Source of the DNA: Paracoccaceae bacterium
GTDB taxonomy: Bacteria; Pseudomonadota; Alphaproteobacteria; Rhodobacterales; Rhodobacteraceae
Assembly (NCBI GenBank): GCA_003605175.1
Contig: QWDA01000006.1
Location: 124,001 to 188,000 of the forward strand
Direction of reading: 5' to 3'
DNA: 64,000 nucleotides
Position 1 is the stretch's first letter. Each line of letters starts with the position of its first letter. The notes under the pieces are model-generated. The model was not told the origin of the DNA and made no database searches. It saw only the letters and a program-made list of their open reading frames with translations. Position numbers and translations under genes: made by a program. This document shows positions 27,301-35,469 of the stretch, piece by piece.

Positions 27301-27383
27301 ACCAGCGGCACCGAAACGCCGGTCTCGGCGAAGATCCGGGCCCGCAGAACGGTCAGAAGATGATCCAGTTTCGCCAGATCCAC
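24336..27383 (-). CDS. GH38 alpha-mannosidase
   Basis: This 1015-residue enzyme has the GH38 layout: an N-terminal beta domain (about 1-240), the catalytic domain starting at ITVTGHTHIDVAWLWRVRET, the nucleophile region WLPDTFGYSPALPQL, a three-helix middle domain and C-terminal beta-sandwich domains. The zinc-binding His and Asp of HTHID and the catalytic Asp of PDTFGY are present. The length is standard for bacterial GH38. It has no signal peptide, so it acts on imported mannosides. It heads the mannosidase-PHP-LacI operon. Its start region shares a 181-bp divergent promoter with the GH28 gene. Confidence 0.93.
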   Translation of the reverse strand: MDLAKLDHLLTVLRARIFAETGVSVPLVWAEAPPERRVEMLSGPHPGWAAVTPDTIWGRPQSYFWFAGRVTVPEALAGRRLCLGIEAQFGRVMGRSDPQCLVRIDGRIVQGADFNHREVLLTPSAEPGRDHAVMIEAGTIEDRRQIGFGCALVEHDLEAEALWFDLATPLDVARHLPENDHRRDVILSIAAEALNALDLRQGDPARFAASVARARGIAARIHAVADTEARPEITVTGHTHIDVAWLWRVRETRQKMARSMATALALMEEYPDYRFMYNQGYLLDALAQDYPDLFDRLKARHAAGQVEIEGALWLEPDANMTGGESLVRHITRGIRYHRETFGVRPRIVWLPDTFGYSPALPQLLARAGLEVFVTHKMSWNDTNRMPHEIFWWEGHDGTRVPTCFLTTQPMESNSIGTTYCPDLTASHVMGAWRRYGQKGGHDALFLVYGHGDGGGGPTRGMLEHIRRMERGIPGCPRVVHGTMGGYFEALVARMRAAPEAFPSWVGELYLEFHRGTFTSVAEVKRNNRRAEATMRELEALATLAWVSGADYPAAELEALWDIVLLNQFHDILPGSSIAEVYADSRTEFAAFFAAADRLRDSLLAAPGAGPTVANPLGQPRAGLLAVASDTPVTIDGTPSQRIHRADGTTREAAPIAPVPPLGLRPVTIAPGPAAEGRLDASPTHLENAALRATFDAQGRLESLTDKPSGRQLLAGPGNRLQAFRDLPAQFDAWDIDRDDREQLWEIDRLTAAALIETGPHRAAIRFEWAYERSRITQVVSLEADGNILEFDTFIDWREQNTLVKSAFPTALRATQSLAETQFGHVARPTHANTSWDRARFECPMHRWVALGEPGLGLAFLNDCKYGYDAEGSTLRLTLLRAPTWPWDGADIGEHRFRYGLMPFREIAEIPPAAEAFNAPLEAREGGGSASLARLDTASIAVEAAKRAEDGKAVILRLWEREGRRQEARLTPGFAVAKASEADLLEAPDAPLAIEEGAIALAFAPFEIKTIRLELA

Positions 27384-27408
27384 GCCGATGCCTCCCTGCC
27401 CGGTCAGT

Positions 27409-27556
27409 GAAAACTTTTCGGTTCAATTGCGCCAGCGTCGAACCATGCTATGCGGGCAATCGACCACAAACAAGCCGTTGCAAGCATAATTCCACGGCTC
27501 TATCCCTTTGGGCGAACGCCCGCCATGCCGGGTCGGCCATTGAAAAAATTTCCATG
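27409..27556. promoter_or_regulatory. Divergent promoter region with candidate LacI operators
   Basis: GAAAACTTTTC at 27409-27419 is a perfect odd-centred palindrome lying 26 bp above the mannosidase start. A related TTGAAAAAATTTCC lies at 27540-27553, overlapping the leader of the GH28 gene. The first matches the site in front of the glycan importer (21920-21930) at ten of eleven bases. The region is AT-rich compared with its surroundings, as expected for a promoter. Confidence 0.5.
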
Positions 27557-27564
27557 AGGCTCCC

Positions 27565-28905
27565 ATGATGGAAACCCTCCGCGAGATCGCCGTTCCGGCG
27601 CGGCCGGGCGACGCGACGGCGCGGATCCAGGCCGCGCTGGATGCGGGCGGACCGGTGCGGGTGGTGCTGGGCGCCGGGCGCCACGAGAGCGGCGGGCTGC
27701 GGCTTGGCGCGGACACCGCGCTGCATCTCGACCCGGGCGCGGAACTGGCGTTCCGCCCGGATTACGACGCCTATCGGGCCACGCAAGTCGGCATCGAGGC
27801 CGAGGGATCGGACCGCGCGATGATCGTGGCGGAAGGCGCGCGCAACGTGGCGCTGACCGGCGCGGGGCGGATCACCTGCGACGGCGCCGCGCGGTTCAGC
27901 CGGGGCGATGACGGCGCGATGGGCACCCGCCTGCCGGCGGCGCTGCGCCCGCGCGTGCTGGTCTTCGACGGCTGCCGCGACGTGGAGATTTCCGGCATCG
28001 CGATCGAGGATTCGCCGATGTGGACGCTGCACCTCGTCGATTGCGACAGGGTGCGGGTGTCGGGCGTGCGGATCGACAACGACCGGCGGATGCCCAACAC
28101 CGACGGGATCGTGATCGACGGCTGCCGCGACGTGGCGGTGACCGGCTGCGAGATCCGCACCGCCGATGACGGGATCGTCCTGAAGACCAGCGCGCGGATC
28201 GGCGGCGGGGTGGCGGGGATCTGCGCCGATATCCGCGTCTCGGGCTGCTTGGTCGAAAGCCGCTCCTGCGCCCTGAAGATCGGCACAGAGAGCCACGCGG
28301 GTTTCCGGCGGATCCTGTTCGAGGATTGCCGGGTCGAGGCGTCGAACCGGGGGCTCGGGATCTTCTCGCGCGATGGCGGCGCGGTGGAGGAGGTGCGGTT
28401 CGCGCGGATCGAGCTCGACTGCCGCGAAACGCCGGACGGGTTCTGGGGCTCGGGCGAGGCGCTGACGATCAACACGCTCGACCGGCGCGCGGGCCGGCCG
28501 GCGGGCCCGGTGCGTGGCGTGCGCGTTGAAGGCGTGACGGGACGGATGGAAGGGGCGATCACCCTCGTCGCGGAACGCCCGGGCGCCATCGACGGGGTGG
28601 TGCTGGACGGGATCCGGCTGGCACAGGCGCCCGGCGCACTGGGAACGGCCCGGCGCTACGACCTGCGGCCGACCCGCGCCGATCTCGCGGTGGCGCCGGG
28701 CGCGGCCGGGCGCGCCAATGCCTGGGCGCTGGGGCCCGACGGGGTGGTCGCGGGGCTGGTCGCCTATCCCGGCGGCATGCCGGCCCTGTTCGCCGAGGGG
28801 GTGACGGGGCTGGAACTGGGCGATTTCGAGGTGACCCGGCCCGATCCCCTGCCCGAAGGCTGGTCGGCGGAACCGGTCGTGACGGGCAAGCCTCAGCCGC
28901 AGTAG
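27565..28905 (+). CDS. GH28-family polygalacturonase-like glycosidase
   Basis: This 446-residue right-handed beta-helix protein carries GH28 motifs in order: NTDGI near residue 180, ADDGIVLK near 205 and GTESHAGF near 235, with many GCRDVxxxG-type coils. The Asp residues of NTDG and ADDG are the usual catalytic trio. GH28 enzymes cut galacturonans or rhamnogalacturonans. There is no signal peptide, unusual for secreted pectinases and consistent with cytoplasmic trimming of imported oligomers. It starts at ATG 27565; a second ATG follows at once. Its 3' end overlaps mtlK by 13 bp tail to tail. Confidence 0.87.
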   Translation: MMETLREIAVPARPGDATARIQAALDAGGPVRVVLGAGRHESGGLRLGADTALHLDPGAELAFRPDYDAYRATQVGIEAEGSDRAMIVAEGARNVALTGAGRITCDGAARFSRGDDGAMGTRLPAALRPRVLVFDGCRDVEISGIAIEDSPMWTLHLVDCDRVRVSGVRIDNDRRMPNTDGIVIDGCRDVAVTGCEIRTADDGIVLKTSARIGGGVAGICADIRVSGCLVESRSCALKIGTESHAGFRRILFEDCRVEASNRGLGIFSRDGGAVEEVRFARIELDCRETPDGFWGSGEALTINTLDRRAGRPAGPVRGVRVEGVTGRMEGAITLVAERPGAIDGVVLDGIRLAQAPGALGTARRYDLRPTRADLAVAPGAAGRANAWALGPDGVVAGLVAYPGGMPALFAEGVTGLELGDFEVTRPDPLPEGWSAEPVVTGKPQPQ

Positions 28906-30353
28906 CGCCCGAGCGTCGCGCGGCAGCCGTCGCGCCAGAGGCTCCCGAGCCAGTCGGCGAAGGGCTCCGCGAAGGCCGCCTCCCCCGCGAGCGCGCCGTA
29001 ATAGCGCTGGCCGAGCCAGGCCAAAGGATCGCGCCGCGCCGCCTTCGCCGCCGCCGCAAGCGCGTCCCAGGCCGGATCGTTGGGCGCGATCGCGCTGCCG
29101 TCCTCGCGGGTGCCTGCGCACATCCGCGCCCAGAGCGCCTCGGCCAGCGCCAGCCCCGCCACGGGCGCCCCGGCCGCCAGCCCGTCGCGCAGGCTGGGCA
29201 GGAGGAACCCCGGGTGCCGCGACGACCCGTCGAACGCCACCCGCCGCGTGGTGTCGCGGATCTCCGGGTTGGCGAAGCGCCGCTCGATCAGCGCGAGATA
29301 TTCCCCGGGCGTCCGCTCCGGCACCGGGGCGACATGGGGCGAGATCTCCTCGGCCTGCACCTTGCGGAAGAAGGCGGCGATTTCGGCATCGGCCATGCAG
29401 TCGGCGATGGTCGGGACCGACAGGAGCTCGCCCACATTGGCCAGAAGCTGGTGGCCGCCGTTCAGGATCCGGAGCTTCATCGCCTCGTAGGCATGCACGT
29501 TGGAGGTCAGCGTCGCGCCCGCCAGCTCCAGCGGCGGGCGGCCGGCGACGAAATCGTCCTCGATCACCCATTGCCGGAAACGCTCGTGCGTCACCGGCGC
29601 GGCGTCGGCAATGCCCAGCGCCTCGGCCCGCGCGATCACGTCGGGCGTCGTCGCGGGCACGATGCAATCGACCATCGAGTTCGGGAACCCCACCTCGCGG
29701 TCGATCCAGCCCGCCAGCTCCGGATCCGAGAGCCACGCGAGGCCGACAAGGCAGGCCCGCAGGATCGCGCCATTGCCTTGCAGGTTGTCGCAGCTCAGCG
29801 CGGTGAACGGCCCCTGCCCCGCCGCGCGCCGCGCCGCCAAGGCCGCGACCATCGCGCCGAAGGCGGTGCGCGGCCGGTCAGGATGTGCGGCGTCGTGGCG
29901 GATATCCTCGTGGCCCGCGTCGAACGCGCCGGTCTTCGGGTCGCGGTAATAGCCGCCCTCGGTCACGGTCAGCGAGACGATGCGGATCGCCGGATCGGCC
30001 ATCTGCGCGATCAGCGCGCCGTTGCCTTCCTCGATCGGCAGGTAGTCGATCATCGAGCCCACCACCTCGACGGCCCCGCCGCCCGGGTCGAGCTCGATCA
30101 GCGTGGTCAGGCAATCCTGCGCCACCAGCCGTTCGCGCATCGCCGCGTCATAGGGCCGGACGCCGGCGCCGACGATCGCCCAGTCGAGCGCCGCGCCCTC
30201 CTGCATCAGCCGGTGCAGGTACCAGGCCTGGTGCGCGCGGTGGAAATTGCCGAGCCCGATATGGACGATCCCGGGCGTCAGGAGCGACCGGTCATAACCG
30301 GGCCGAACCACCCCCGCGGGCAGGGCGTCGAGCGTCGCGTTGCGCAGTTTCAT
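28893..30353 (-). CDS. mtlK: Mannitol 2-dehydrogenase
   Basis: This 486-residue member of the polyol-specific long-chain dehydrogenases oxidises D-mannitol to D-fructose with NAD. The start IVHIGLGNFHRAHQAWYLHRL contains the nucleotide-binding GxGxFxRAH form. The catalytic K-N-H set lies in KLRILNGGHQLL, and the substrate loop includes DNLQGNG. Length and order fit MtlK of R. sphaeroides. It is the last gene of the polyol operon, 16 bp after smoS. Activity on D-arabinitol or sorbitol is known for relatives. Confidence 0.93.
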   Translation of the reverse strand: MKLRNATLDALPAGVVRPGYDRSLLTPGIVHIGLGNFHRAHQAWYLHRLMQEGAALDWAIVGAGVRPYDAAMRERLVAQDCLTTLIELDPGGGAVEVVGSMIDYLPIEEGNGALIAQMADPAIRIVSLTVTEGGYYRDPKTGAFDAGHEDIRHDAAHPDRPRTAFGAMVAALAARRAAGQGPFTALSCDNLQGNGAILRACLVGLAWLSDPELAGWIDREVGFPNSMVDCIVPATTPDVIARAEALGIADAAPVTHERFRQWVIEDDFVAGRPPLELAGATLTSNVHAYEAMKLRILNGGHQLLANVGELLSVPTIADCMADAEIAAFFRKVQAEEISPHVAPVPERTPGEYLALIERRFANPEIRDTTRRVAFDGSSRHPGFLLPSLRDGLAAGAPVAGLALAEALWARMCAGTREDGSAIAPNDPAWDALAAAAKAARRDPLAWLGQRYYGALAGEAAFAEPFADWLGSLWRDGCRATLGRYCG

Positions 30354-30369
30354 CGGCTCCGCCTCCCGA

Positions 30370-31143
30370 TCAGCTCATCCAGTTGCCGCCATCGACATTG
30401 TAGGTCTGCGCGACGATGTATTCGGCCTCGGCGCTGGCCAGAAACACCGCCATGCCGGTCAGGTCCTCGGCCGTGCCCATCCGGCCGAAGGGCACCGCCG
30501 CGCCCACTTCGCGCTTCTTCTGCCCGGGCGCCTTGCCTTCGTATCTCGCGAAAAACGCATCGACCCCGTCCCAGTGCGCGCCATCGACGACACCGGGGGC
30601 GATGGCGTTGACGTTGATGCCGTGCCGGATCAGATCCAGCCCGGCCGATTGCGTGAGCGAGATCACCGCCGCCTTCGACGCGCAGTAGACGGCGACGAGC
30701 GGCTCGCCGCGCCGCCCGGCCTGGCTCGCCATGTTGATGATCCGCCCCCGCCTGCCGGTCGCGATCATGTGGCGGGCCACTGCCTGCAGGGTGAAGAGCG
30801 TGCCGGCCACGTTGATCCCGAAGACCCGCGCAAAATCCTCCCGCGTGATCTCGACGATGGGCGCGGCGGTGAAGATCGCGGCGTTGTTGACGAGGATGTC
30901 GATGCCGCCCAGCGCACTGACCGTCGCGGCGACGCCCGCGTCGATGCTCTCCTGCCGGGTGATGTCCATCTCGACGGCGATGGCGGCCGCGCCGATCCCG
31001 GAGGCGGTCTCCCGCGCCCGGGCGCCGTCGATATCGGCAATCGCGACCCGTGCGCCCTCGCGCGCATAGGCCTCCGCGAAGGCCCGTCCGATTCCCCGGC
31101 CCGCGCCGGTGATCAGCGCCGTCTTGCCATCGAGCCGCTTCAT
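30370..31143 (-). CDS. smoS: Sorbitol dehydrogenase (SDR family)
   Basis: This 257-residue short-chain dehydrogenase closely follows SmoS of R. sphaeroides. It starts [20 protein letters not shown] (nucleotide motif TGAGRGIG), has NNAAIF, the active-site YCASK and the ending [16 protein letters not shown]. It oxidises D-sorbitol to D-fructose with NAD. Its ATG overlaps the smoK stop as ATGA. Together with MtlK it feeds both hexitols into fructose. No fructokinase is visible in the window. Confidence 0.94.
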   Translation of the reverse strand: MKRLDGKTALITGAGRGIGRAFAEAYAREGARVAIADIDGARARETASGIGAAAIAVEMDITRQESIDAGVAATVSALGGIDILVNNAAIFTAAPIVEITREDFARVFGINVAGTLFTLQAVARHMIATGRRGRIINMASQAGRRGEPLVAVYCASKAAVISLTQSAGLDLIRHGINVNAIAPGVVDGAHWDGVDAFFARYEGKAPGQKKREVGAAVPFGRMGTAEDLTGMAVFLASAEAEYIVAQTYNVDGGNWMS

Positions 31144-32144
31144 GCGATGCGCAGACCCTGCGCGTCGAAGCGGTGGATCGCGTCCGCGCGCGGCGTCAGG
31201 TGGATCGCGTCGCCATGCCGGAAGCTGACCTCGCCCGGCGCGCGGACGGTGATCGTCTCGGCAAGCCCGGTGTCGTGGACATGGAAGAACGTGTCCGACC
31301 CCAGATGCTCGGCCACGCCCACCTTGCCCGACCAGATGCCGCCCGAGGGCGTCACGTCGATATGCTCGGGCCGGACGCCGATGATGTGCGCATCGTGCTT
31401 CGCCGCTTCGGCACCGTCGATCAGGTTCATCTTGGGCGAGCCGATGAAGCCCGCGACGAAGACGTTCCGTGGCGTGTGGTAGAGCTCGAGCGGCGAGCCG
31501 ACCTGCTCGATGTTCCCGGCGCGAAGCACCACGATCTTGTCGGCCATGGTCATCGCCTCGACCTGGTCGTGGGTGACATAGACCATCGTCGTCTTCAGCC
31601 GTTCGTGCAGCTCGGAAATCTCCAGCCGCATCCCCACCCGCAGGGCCGCGTCGAGGTTCGACAGCGGCTCGTCGAACAGGAAGGCCGCCGGTTCGCGCAC
31701 GATGGCGCGCCCGATGGCGACCCGCTGGCGCTGACCGCCCGAAAGCTGACCGGGGCGCCGGTCGATGTAATCGGCAAGGTTCAGCACGCTCGCGGCATTG
31801 GCGACGCGCCGGTCGATCTCGGCCTGGTCCATCTTGGCCATCTTCAGCGGGAAGGCGATGTTCTTCCGCACCGACATGTGCGGATAGAGCGCGTAGGACT
31901 GGAACACCATCGCCAGCCCGCGCTTCGCCGGCGGCACCATGGTGGCGTCGCTCCCGTCGATGGCGATGTTGCCACCGCTCACATCCTCGAGCCCCGCGAT
32001 CAGCCGCAGAAGCGTCGATTTTCCGCAGCCCGAGGGGCCCACGAAGACCGCGAATTCCCCGTCTTCGATGGTCAGGTCCAGGGGCGGGATCACCTCCACG
32101 TCGCCGAACCGCTTGCTGACCTTGTCGAGTACGATACGTCCCAT
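31140..32144 (-). CDS. smoK: Polyol ABC transporter ATP-binding protein
   Basis: This 334-residue MalK-type ATPase energises the polyol importer. It has Walker [10 protein letters not shown], signature [14 protein letters not shown], Walker [14 protein letters not shown] and a C-terminal TOBE regulatory domain from about residue 240. The start at ATG 32144 ([14 protein letters not shown]) lies 11 bp after the permease stop; frame upstream of it belongs to the permease shadow. The order permease-permease-ATPase-dehydrogenase matches the smo operon. Confidence 0.93.
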   Translation of the reverse strand: MGRIVLDKVSKRFGDVEVIPPLDLTIEDGEFAVFVGPSGCGKSTLLRLIAGLEDVSGGNIAIDGSDATMVPPAKRGLAMVFQSYALYPHMSVRKNIAFPLKMAKMDQAEIDRRVANAASVLNLADYIDRRPGQLSGGQRQRVAIGRAIVREPAAFLFDEPLSNLDAALRVGMRLEISELHERLKTTMVYVTHDQVEAMTMADKIVVLRAGNIEQVGSPLELYHTPRNVFVAGFIGSPKMNLIDGAEAAKHDAHIIGVRPEHIDVTPSGGIWSGKVGVAEHLGSDTFFHVHDTGLAETITVRAPGEVSFRHGDAIHLTPRADAIHRFDAQGLRIA

Positions 32145-32155
32145 GGTCTCCGTCC

Positions 32156-32986
32156 CTATTTGACTGCGCCGAAGGTGAGGCCGCGCACGAGTTGCTTCTG
32201 GCTGAACCAGCCGAGGATCAGGATCGGCGCGATGGCCATCGTCGAGGCCGCGCTGAGCTTGGCGAAGAACAGGCCTTCGGGGCTCGAATAGCTGGCGATG
32301 AAGGCAGTGAGCGGCGCGGCCTTCGCCGCCGTGAGGTTGAGCGTCCAGAACGCCTCGTTCCAGGCGAGGATGAAGTTCAGGAGCAGGGTCGAGGCGATCC
32401 CCGGCACCGCCATCGGCGTCAGCACGTGGAGAATCTCCTCCTTGAGCGAGGCCCCGTCCATCCGCGCCGCCTCGAGGATGTCGACCGGGATCTCGCGGAA
32501 ATAGGTGTAGAGCATCCAGACGATGATCGGCAGGTTGATCAGCATCACCACGATGACGAGGCCGGTGCGGGTGTCGAGCAGGCCGAGGCGGATGAACATC
32601 AGGTAGATCGGGTAGAGCACGCCCACCGCCGGCAGCATCTTGGTCGAGAGCATCCACAGGAGGATGTCCTTGGTCCGCCTCGAGGGTACGAAGGCCATCG
32701 ACCAGGCCGCCGGCACCGCGATGATCACCCCGATCAGCGTCGAGCCGCCGGCGATGATCACCGAGTTCCACAGGAACCGCATGTAGTCGGAGCGCTCCTG
32801 CACCACGCCGTAATTCTCCAGCGTCCAGTCGAAGAACAGGAACACCGGCGGCGAGGAGATCGCCTGCGCCTCGGTCTTGAAGCTGGTCAGGATCGTCCAG
32901 AGGATCGGGAAGAAGATCACCAGCCCGACGATCCAGGCGAGTATGGTGTTGACGCTCTTGCGGCGGTTGGTGACGGCGCGGGCCAT
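32156..32986 (-). CDS. smoG: Polyol ABC transporter permease (MalG-like)
   Basis: This 276-residue inner-membrane permease has six hydrophobic segments and the EAA loop [25 protein letters not shown]. It begins [20 protein letters not shown]. It is the second membrane subunit of the sorbitol/mannitol importer. A 101-bp gap with two GC-rich palindromes separates it from the first permease. Confidence 0.92.
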   Translation of the reverse strand: MARAVTNRRKSVNTILAWIVGLVIFFPILWTILTSFKTEAQAISSPPVFLFFDWTLENYGVVQERSDYMRFLWNSVIIAGGSTLIGVIIAVPAAWSMAFVPSRRTKDILLWMLSTKMLPAVGVLYPIYLMFIRLGLLDTRTGLVIVVMLINLPIIVWMLYTYFREIPVDILEAARMDGASLKEEILHVLTPMAVPGIASTLLLNFILAWNEAFWTLNLTAAKAAPLTAFIASYSSPEGLFFAKLSAASTMAIAPILILGWFSQKQLVRGLTFGAVK

Positions 32987-33005
32987 GTCAGTTTCTCCCC
33001 TCGCT

Positions 33006-33071
33006 GTCCCGGGCTTGACCCGGGACCTCTGGCGCGATGTCGGCGGTGAGGCCCCGGGTCAGGCCCGGGGC
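33006..33071. repeat. Pair of GC-rich palindromic repeats between the permeases
   Basis: GTCCCGGGCTTGACCCGGGAC (33006-33026, given here as its two halves around TTG) and a second related palindrome, GCCCCGGGTC followed by AGGCCCGGGGC (33051-33071), lie 24 bp apart. The CCCGGGCTTGACCCGGG type is a dispersed repeat familiar from alphaproteobacterial genomes. In RNA both would form stable hairpins inside the operon. Confidence 0.75.
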
Positions 33072-33087
33072 GGGGCGGTTTCCGGTC

Positions 33088-33954
33088 TCACGCATCGAGA
33101 TTCTTCCCCACGATCCGCATCAGGAAGGCGGCGACGATATTGGCCAGGATGATGGCATAGACGCCGCCCGCCGAGCCGAGCCCGACATTCTGGCTCTCCA
33201 GCACGCGCTGGTAGATCAGGTAGGTCAGCGTGCGGGTGCCGAAGGCGCCGCCGGTGGTGACGAAGATCTCGGCGAAGACCGACAACAGGAAGATCGTCTG
33301 GATCAGGATCACGATGGTGATCGCCCGGCTGAGATGCGGCAGCACGATATAGACGAAGCGAGAAAAGACCGGCGCGCCGTCCATCTCGGCGGCCTCGAGC
33401 TGTTCGCTGTCGAGCGACTGGATCGCGGTCAGGAGGATCAGCGTGGCGAAGGGCAGCCATTGCCAGGAGACGATCAGGATGATCGAGAAGAGCGAGGCAT
33501 CGCTGAGCCAGACGATGGGCTCGGCGCCGAACGCCTTCCACAGATGCGCGAAAAGCCCGTTCACCGGGTCCATGAACATGTTCTTCCAGACCAGCGCCGA
33601 GACCGTCGGCATCACGAAGAACGGCGCGATCACCAGGATCCGCACCACCCCCTGCCCCCACATCGGCTGGTCGAGCAGGATCGCCAGGAGGACGCCGAGA
33701 ACGATGGTGATCAGGAGCACGCCGCCGACGATCACCAGCGTGGTCTGGACGCTGGGCCAGAAGGCGCTCGAGGTGATGAAGCGGACGAAATTGTCGAAGC
33801 CGACGAAGCCCTGGTCGCCGCCCCGGAGCGGCAGGTATTTGCGGAACGAGAACCACAGCGTCATCATCAGGGGCACCAGCATCCAGCCGAGAAGCAGGAT
33901 CACCGCCGGGGCCATCATCAGACGCGCTGCGGATCTGGAATGCTGGGTCGCCAT
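33088..33954 (-). CDS. smoF: Polyol ABC transporter permease (MalF-like)
   Basis: This 288-residue permease has six membrane segments and the EAA loop EAAEMDGAPVFSRFVYIVLPHLS. It starts at ATG 33954 (MATQHSRSAARLMMAPAVILL) with a GAGGAG ribosome-binding site; a longer frame running upstream overlaps the intercistronic hairpin and is not coding. It lies 116 bp after the binding-protein gene. Strong similarity in order and form to SmoF supports the polyol role. Confidence 0.92.
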   Translation of the reverse strand: MATQHSRSAARLMMAPAVILLLGWMLVPLMMTLWFSFRKYLPLRGGDQGFVGFDNFVRFITSSAFWPSVQTTLVIVGGVLLITIVLGVLLAILLDQPMWGQGVVRILVIAPFFVMPTVSALVWKNMFMDPVNGLFAHLWKAFGAEPIVWLSDASLFSIILIVSWQWLPFATLILLTAIQSLDSEQLEAAEMDGAPVFSRFVYIVLPHLSRAITIVILIQTIFLLSVFAEIFVTTGGAFGTRTLTYLIYQRVLESQNVGLGSAGGVYAIILANIVAAFLMRIVGKNLDA

Positions 33955-34024
33955 GGCGATCTCCTCCGGCTGGGGGCGCTGTCCGGCCCGTCGCGGCTCT
34001 CGGGGAATGGATCTGTCGGATGTC

Positions 34025-34055
34025 CCGGAGGGCGGCAGGATGCCCCGCCCTCCGG
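34025..34055 (-). terminator. Perfect 11-bp stem-loop after the polyol binding-protein gene
   Basis: CCGGAGGGCGG (34025-34035) pairs perfectly with CCGCCCTCCGG (34045-34055) around a nine-base loop, 15 bp after the smoE stop. There is no T-run. It most likely protects the smoE message or partly stops transcription, lowering permease expression. Confidence 0.65.
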
Positions 34056-34070
34056 TCCAGGGAAGAGGCC

Positions 34071-35372
34071 TCAGTACCCTGCGGCTTCCATTTCCTCGGC
34101 GGTGATGGCCTGCGCCTTCTCGAGCGCCTCGTCCGCCGTCTGCTGCCCCGCGAGCGCGGCCGAGAATTCCTGGCCGGTCTGGGTTGCGATCCCCGCGAAT
34201 TCCGGGATCGCGACGAACTGGATGCCGACATAGGGCACCGGATCGACCGTCGGATCGAGCGGGTCGGCCGCCTTGATCGAGTCGAGCGTCATCTCCGCGA
34301 AGGGGATGTCCTTGTAGTTCGGGTTCTCGTAGAGCGAGGTCCGCGCGCCCGGCGGCACGTTGGCCCAGCCCTCCTTCGCGGCGACGAGCTCGATATAGTC
34401 CTTCGAGGTGGCCCACTCGATGAAGGCCGTCGCGGCCTCGGCATTGTCGGTGCCCGCCGGGATCGCCAGCGCCCAGGCCCAGAGCCAGTTCGCCCGCTTG
34501 CCCTTGCCGTCATCCGGCGCCAGCGCGAAGCCCACCTTGTCGGCCACGGCCGAGTCGTCGGGGTTGGTCACGAAGGACGCCGCGACGGTGGCGTCGATCC
34601 ACATGCCGCACTTGCCCTGCTGGAACAGCGAGAGGTTCTCGTTGAAGCCGTTGCCCGAGGCGCCCGGAGGCCCGGCATCCGCCATCAGGTCGAGATAGAA
34701 GTCGATCGCCGCCTTCCATTCCGGGCTGTCGAACTGCGGCTTCCAGTCCTCGTCGAACCAGCGCGCGCCGAACGAGTTGGCGAGCGTGGTGAGGAACGCC
34801 ATGTTCTCGCCCCAGCCGGCCTTGCCGCGCAGGCAGATGCCGTAGGTCTCGCCCGCCTTGTCGGTCATCGCGCGGGCAGCCTCGGCGACGAAATCCCAGT
34901 CCGGCGCGTCGGGCATGGTGAGCCCGGCCTTCTCCATCAGGTCCTTGCGGTACATGATCATCGAGCTTTCGCCATAGAACGGCGCCGCATAGAGCGTGCC
35001 GTCATGGCTCAGCCCGTCGCGCATCGCCGGCAGGAGATCGTCCACGTCGTAATCCGCCGACAGGTCGTCGAGCGGGATGAGCCAGCCGTTCTTGCCCCAG
35101 ATCGGCGTCTCGTACATGCCGATCGTCATCACGTCGAACTGGCCGCCCTTGGTGGTGATGTCGGTGGTGACGCGCTGGCGCAGCACGTTTTCCTCGAGCG
35201 TGACCCACTCGACCTCATGGCCGGTCCTGGCGGTGAAATCCTCGGTCAGGCCCTGCATGCGGATCATGTCGCCGTTGTTCACGGTGGCGACGGTGATCGT
35301 GTCGGCAAAGGCGCCGCCGCCGGCGACAAGACACAGGGCCGTCGCCGCACGGAGTGCGTTTCTCGCGTACAT
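34071..35372 (-). CDS. smoE: Polyol-binding protein of ABC transporter
   Basis: This 433-residue periplasmic binding protein belongs to the sugar family-1 receptors. Its Sec signal, MYARNALRAATALCLVAGGG, ends at AFA before DTITVATV. GHEVEWVTLEENVLRQRVTTD and FDVMTIGMYETPIWGKNGW resemble SmoE/MtlE polyol receptors. It is the first gene of the sorbitol/mannitol operon, has a strong GGGAGGAGAGG ribosome-binding site and is driven by the promoter at 35407-35435. Confidence 0.93.
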   Translation of the reverse strand: MYARNALRAATALCLVAGGGAFADTITVATVNNGDMIRMQGLTEDFTARTGHEVEWVTLEENVLRQRVTTDITTKGGQFDVMTIGMYETPIWGKNGWLIPLDDLSADYDVDDLLPAMRDGLSHDGTLYAAPFYGESSMIMYRKDLMEKAGLTMPDAPDWDFVAEAARAMTDKAGETYGICLRGKAGWGENMAFLTTLANSFGARWFDEDWKPQFDSPEWKAAIDFYLDLMADAGPPGASGNGFNENLSLFQQGKCGMWIDATVAASFVTNPDDSAVADKVGFALAPDDGKGKRANWLWAWALAIPAGTDNAEAATAFIEWATSKDYIELVAAKEGWANVPPGARTSLYENPNYKDIPFAEMTLDSIKAADPLDPTVDPVPYVGIQFVAIPEFAGIATQTGQEFSAALAGQQTADEALEKAQAITAEEMEAAGY

Positions 35373-35406
35373 CCTCTCCTCCCTAAGCTTGGATGTTTCG
35401 CGGTCA

Positions 35407-35457
35407 CGCTAGCCGAATACTCGCCGCGGCGTCAATAAATTATTTACGCGCGGCAAG
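35407..35457 (-). promoter_or_regulatory. Promoter and candidate operator of the polyol operon
   Basis: On the minus strand a -35 TTGACG (35435-35430) and a -10 CTAGCG (35412-35407) are exactly 17 bases apart. Directly upstream, on the plus strand, is AATTATTTACGCGCGGCAAG (35438-35457). The same core occurs in front of the regulator gene at 36541-36560. A site just above -35 would suit activation. Confidence 0.6.
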
Positions 35458-35469
35458 TTTGAACTTTGC

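Noticed and set aside
24702-27410. A 902-codon open frame on the plus strand opposite the GH38 gene
   Set aside because: It mirrors the mannosidase codons, is rich in Arg, Gly, His and Pro, and has no recognisable domain. In high-GC DNA long antisense frames are expected.
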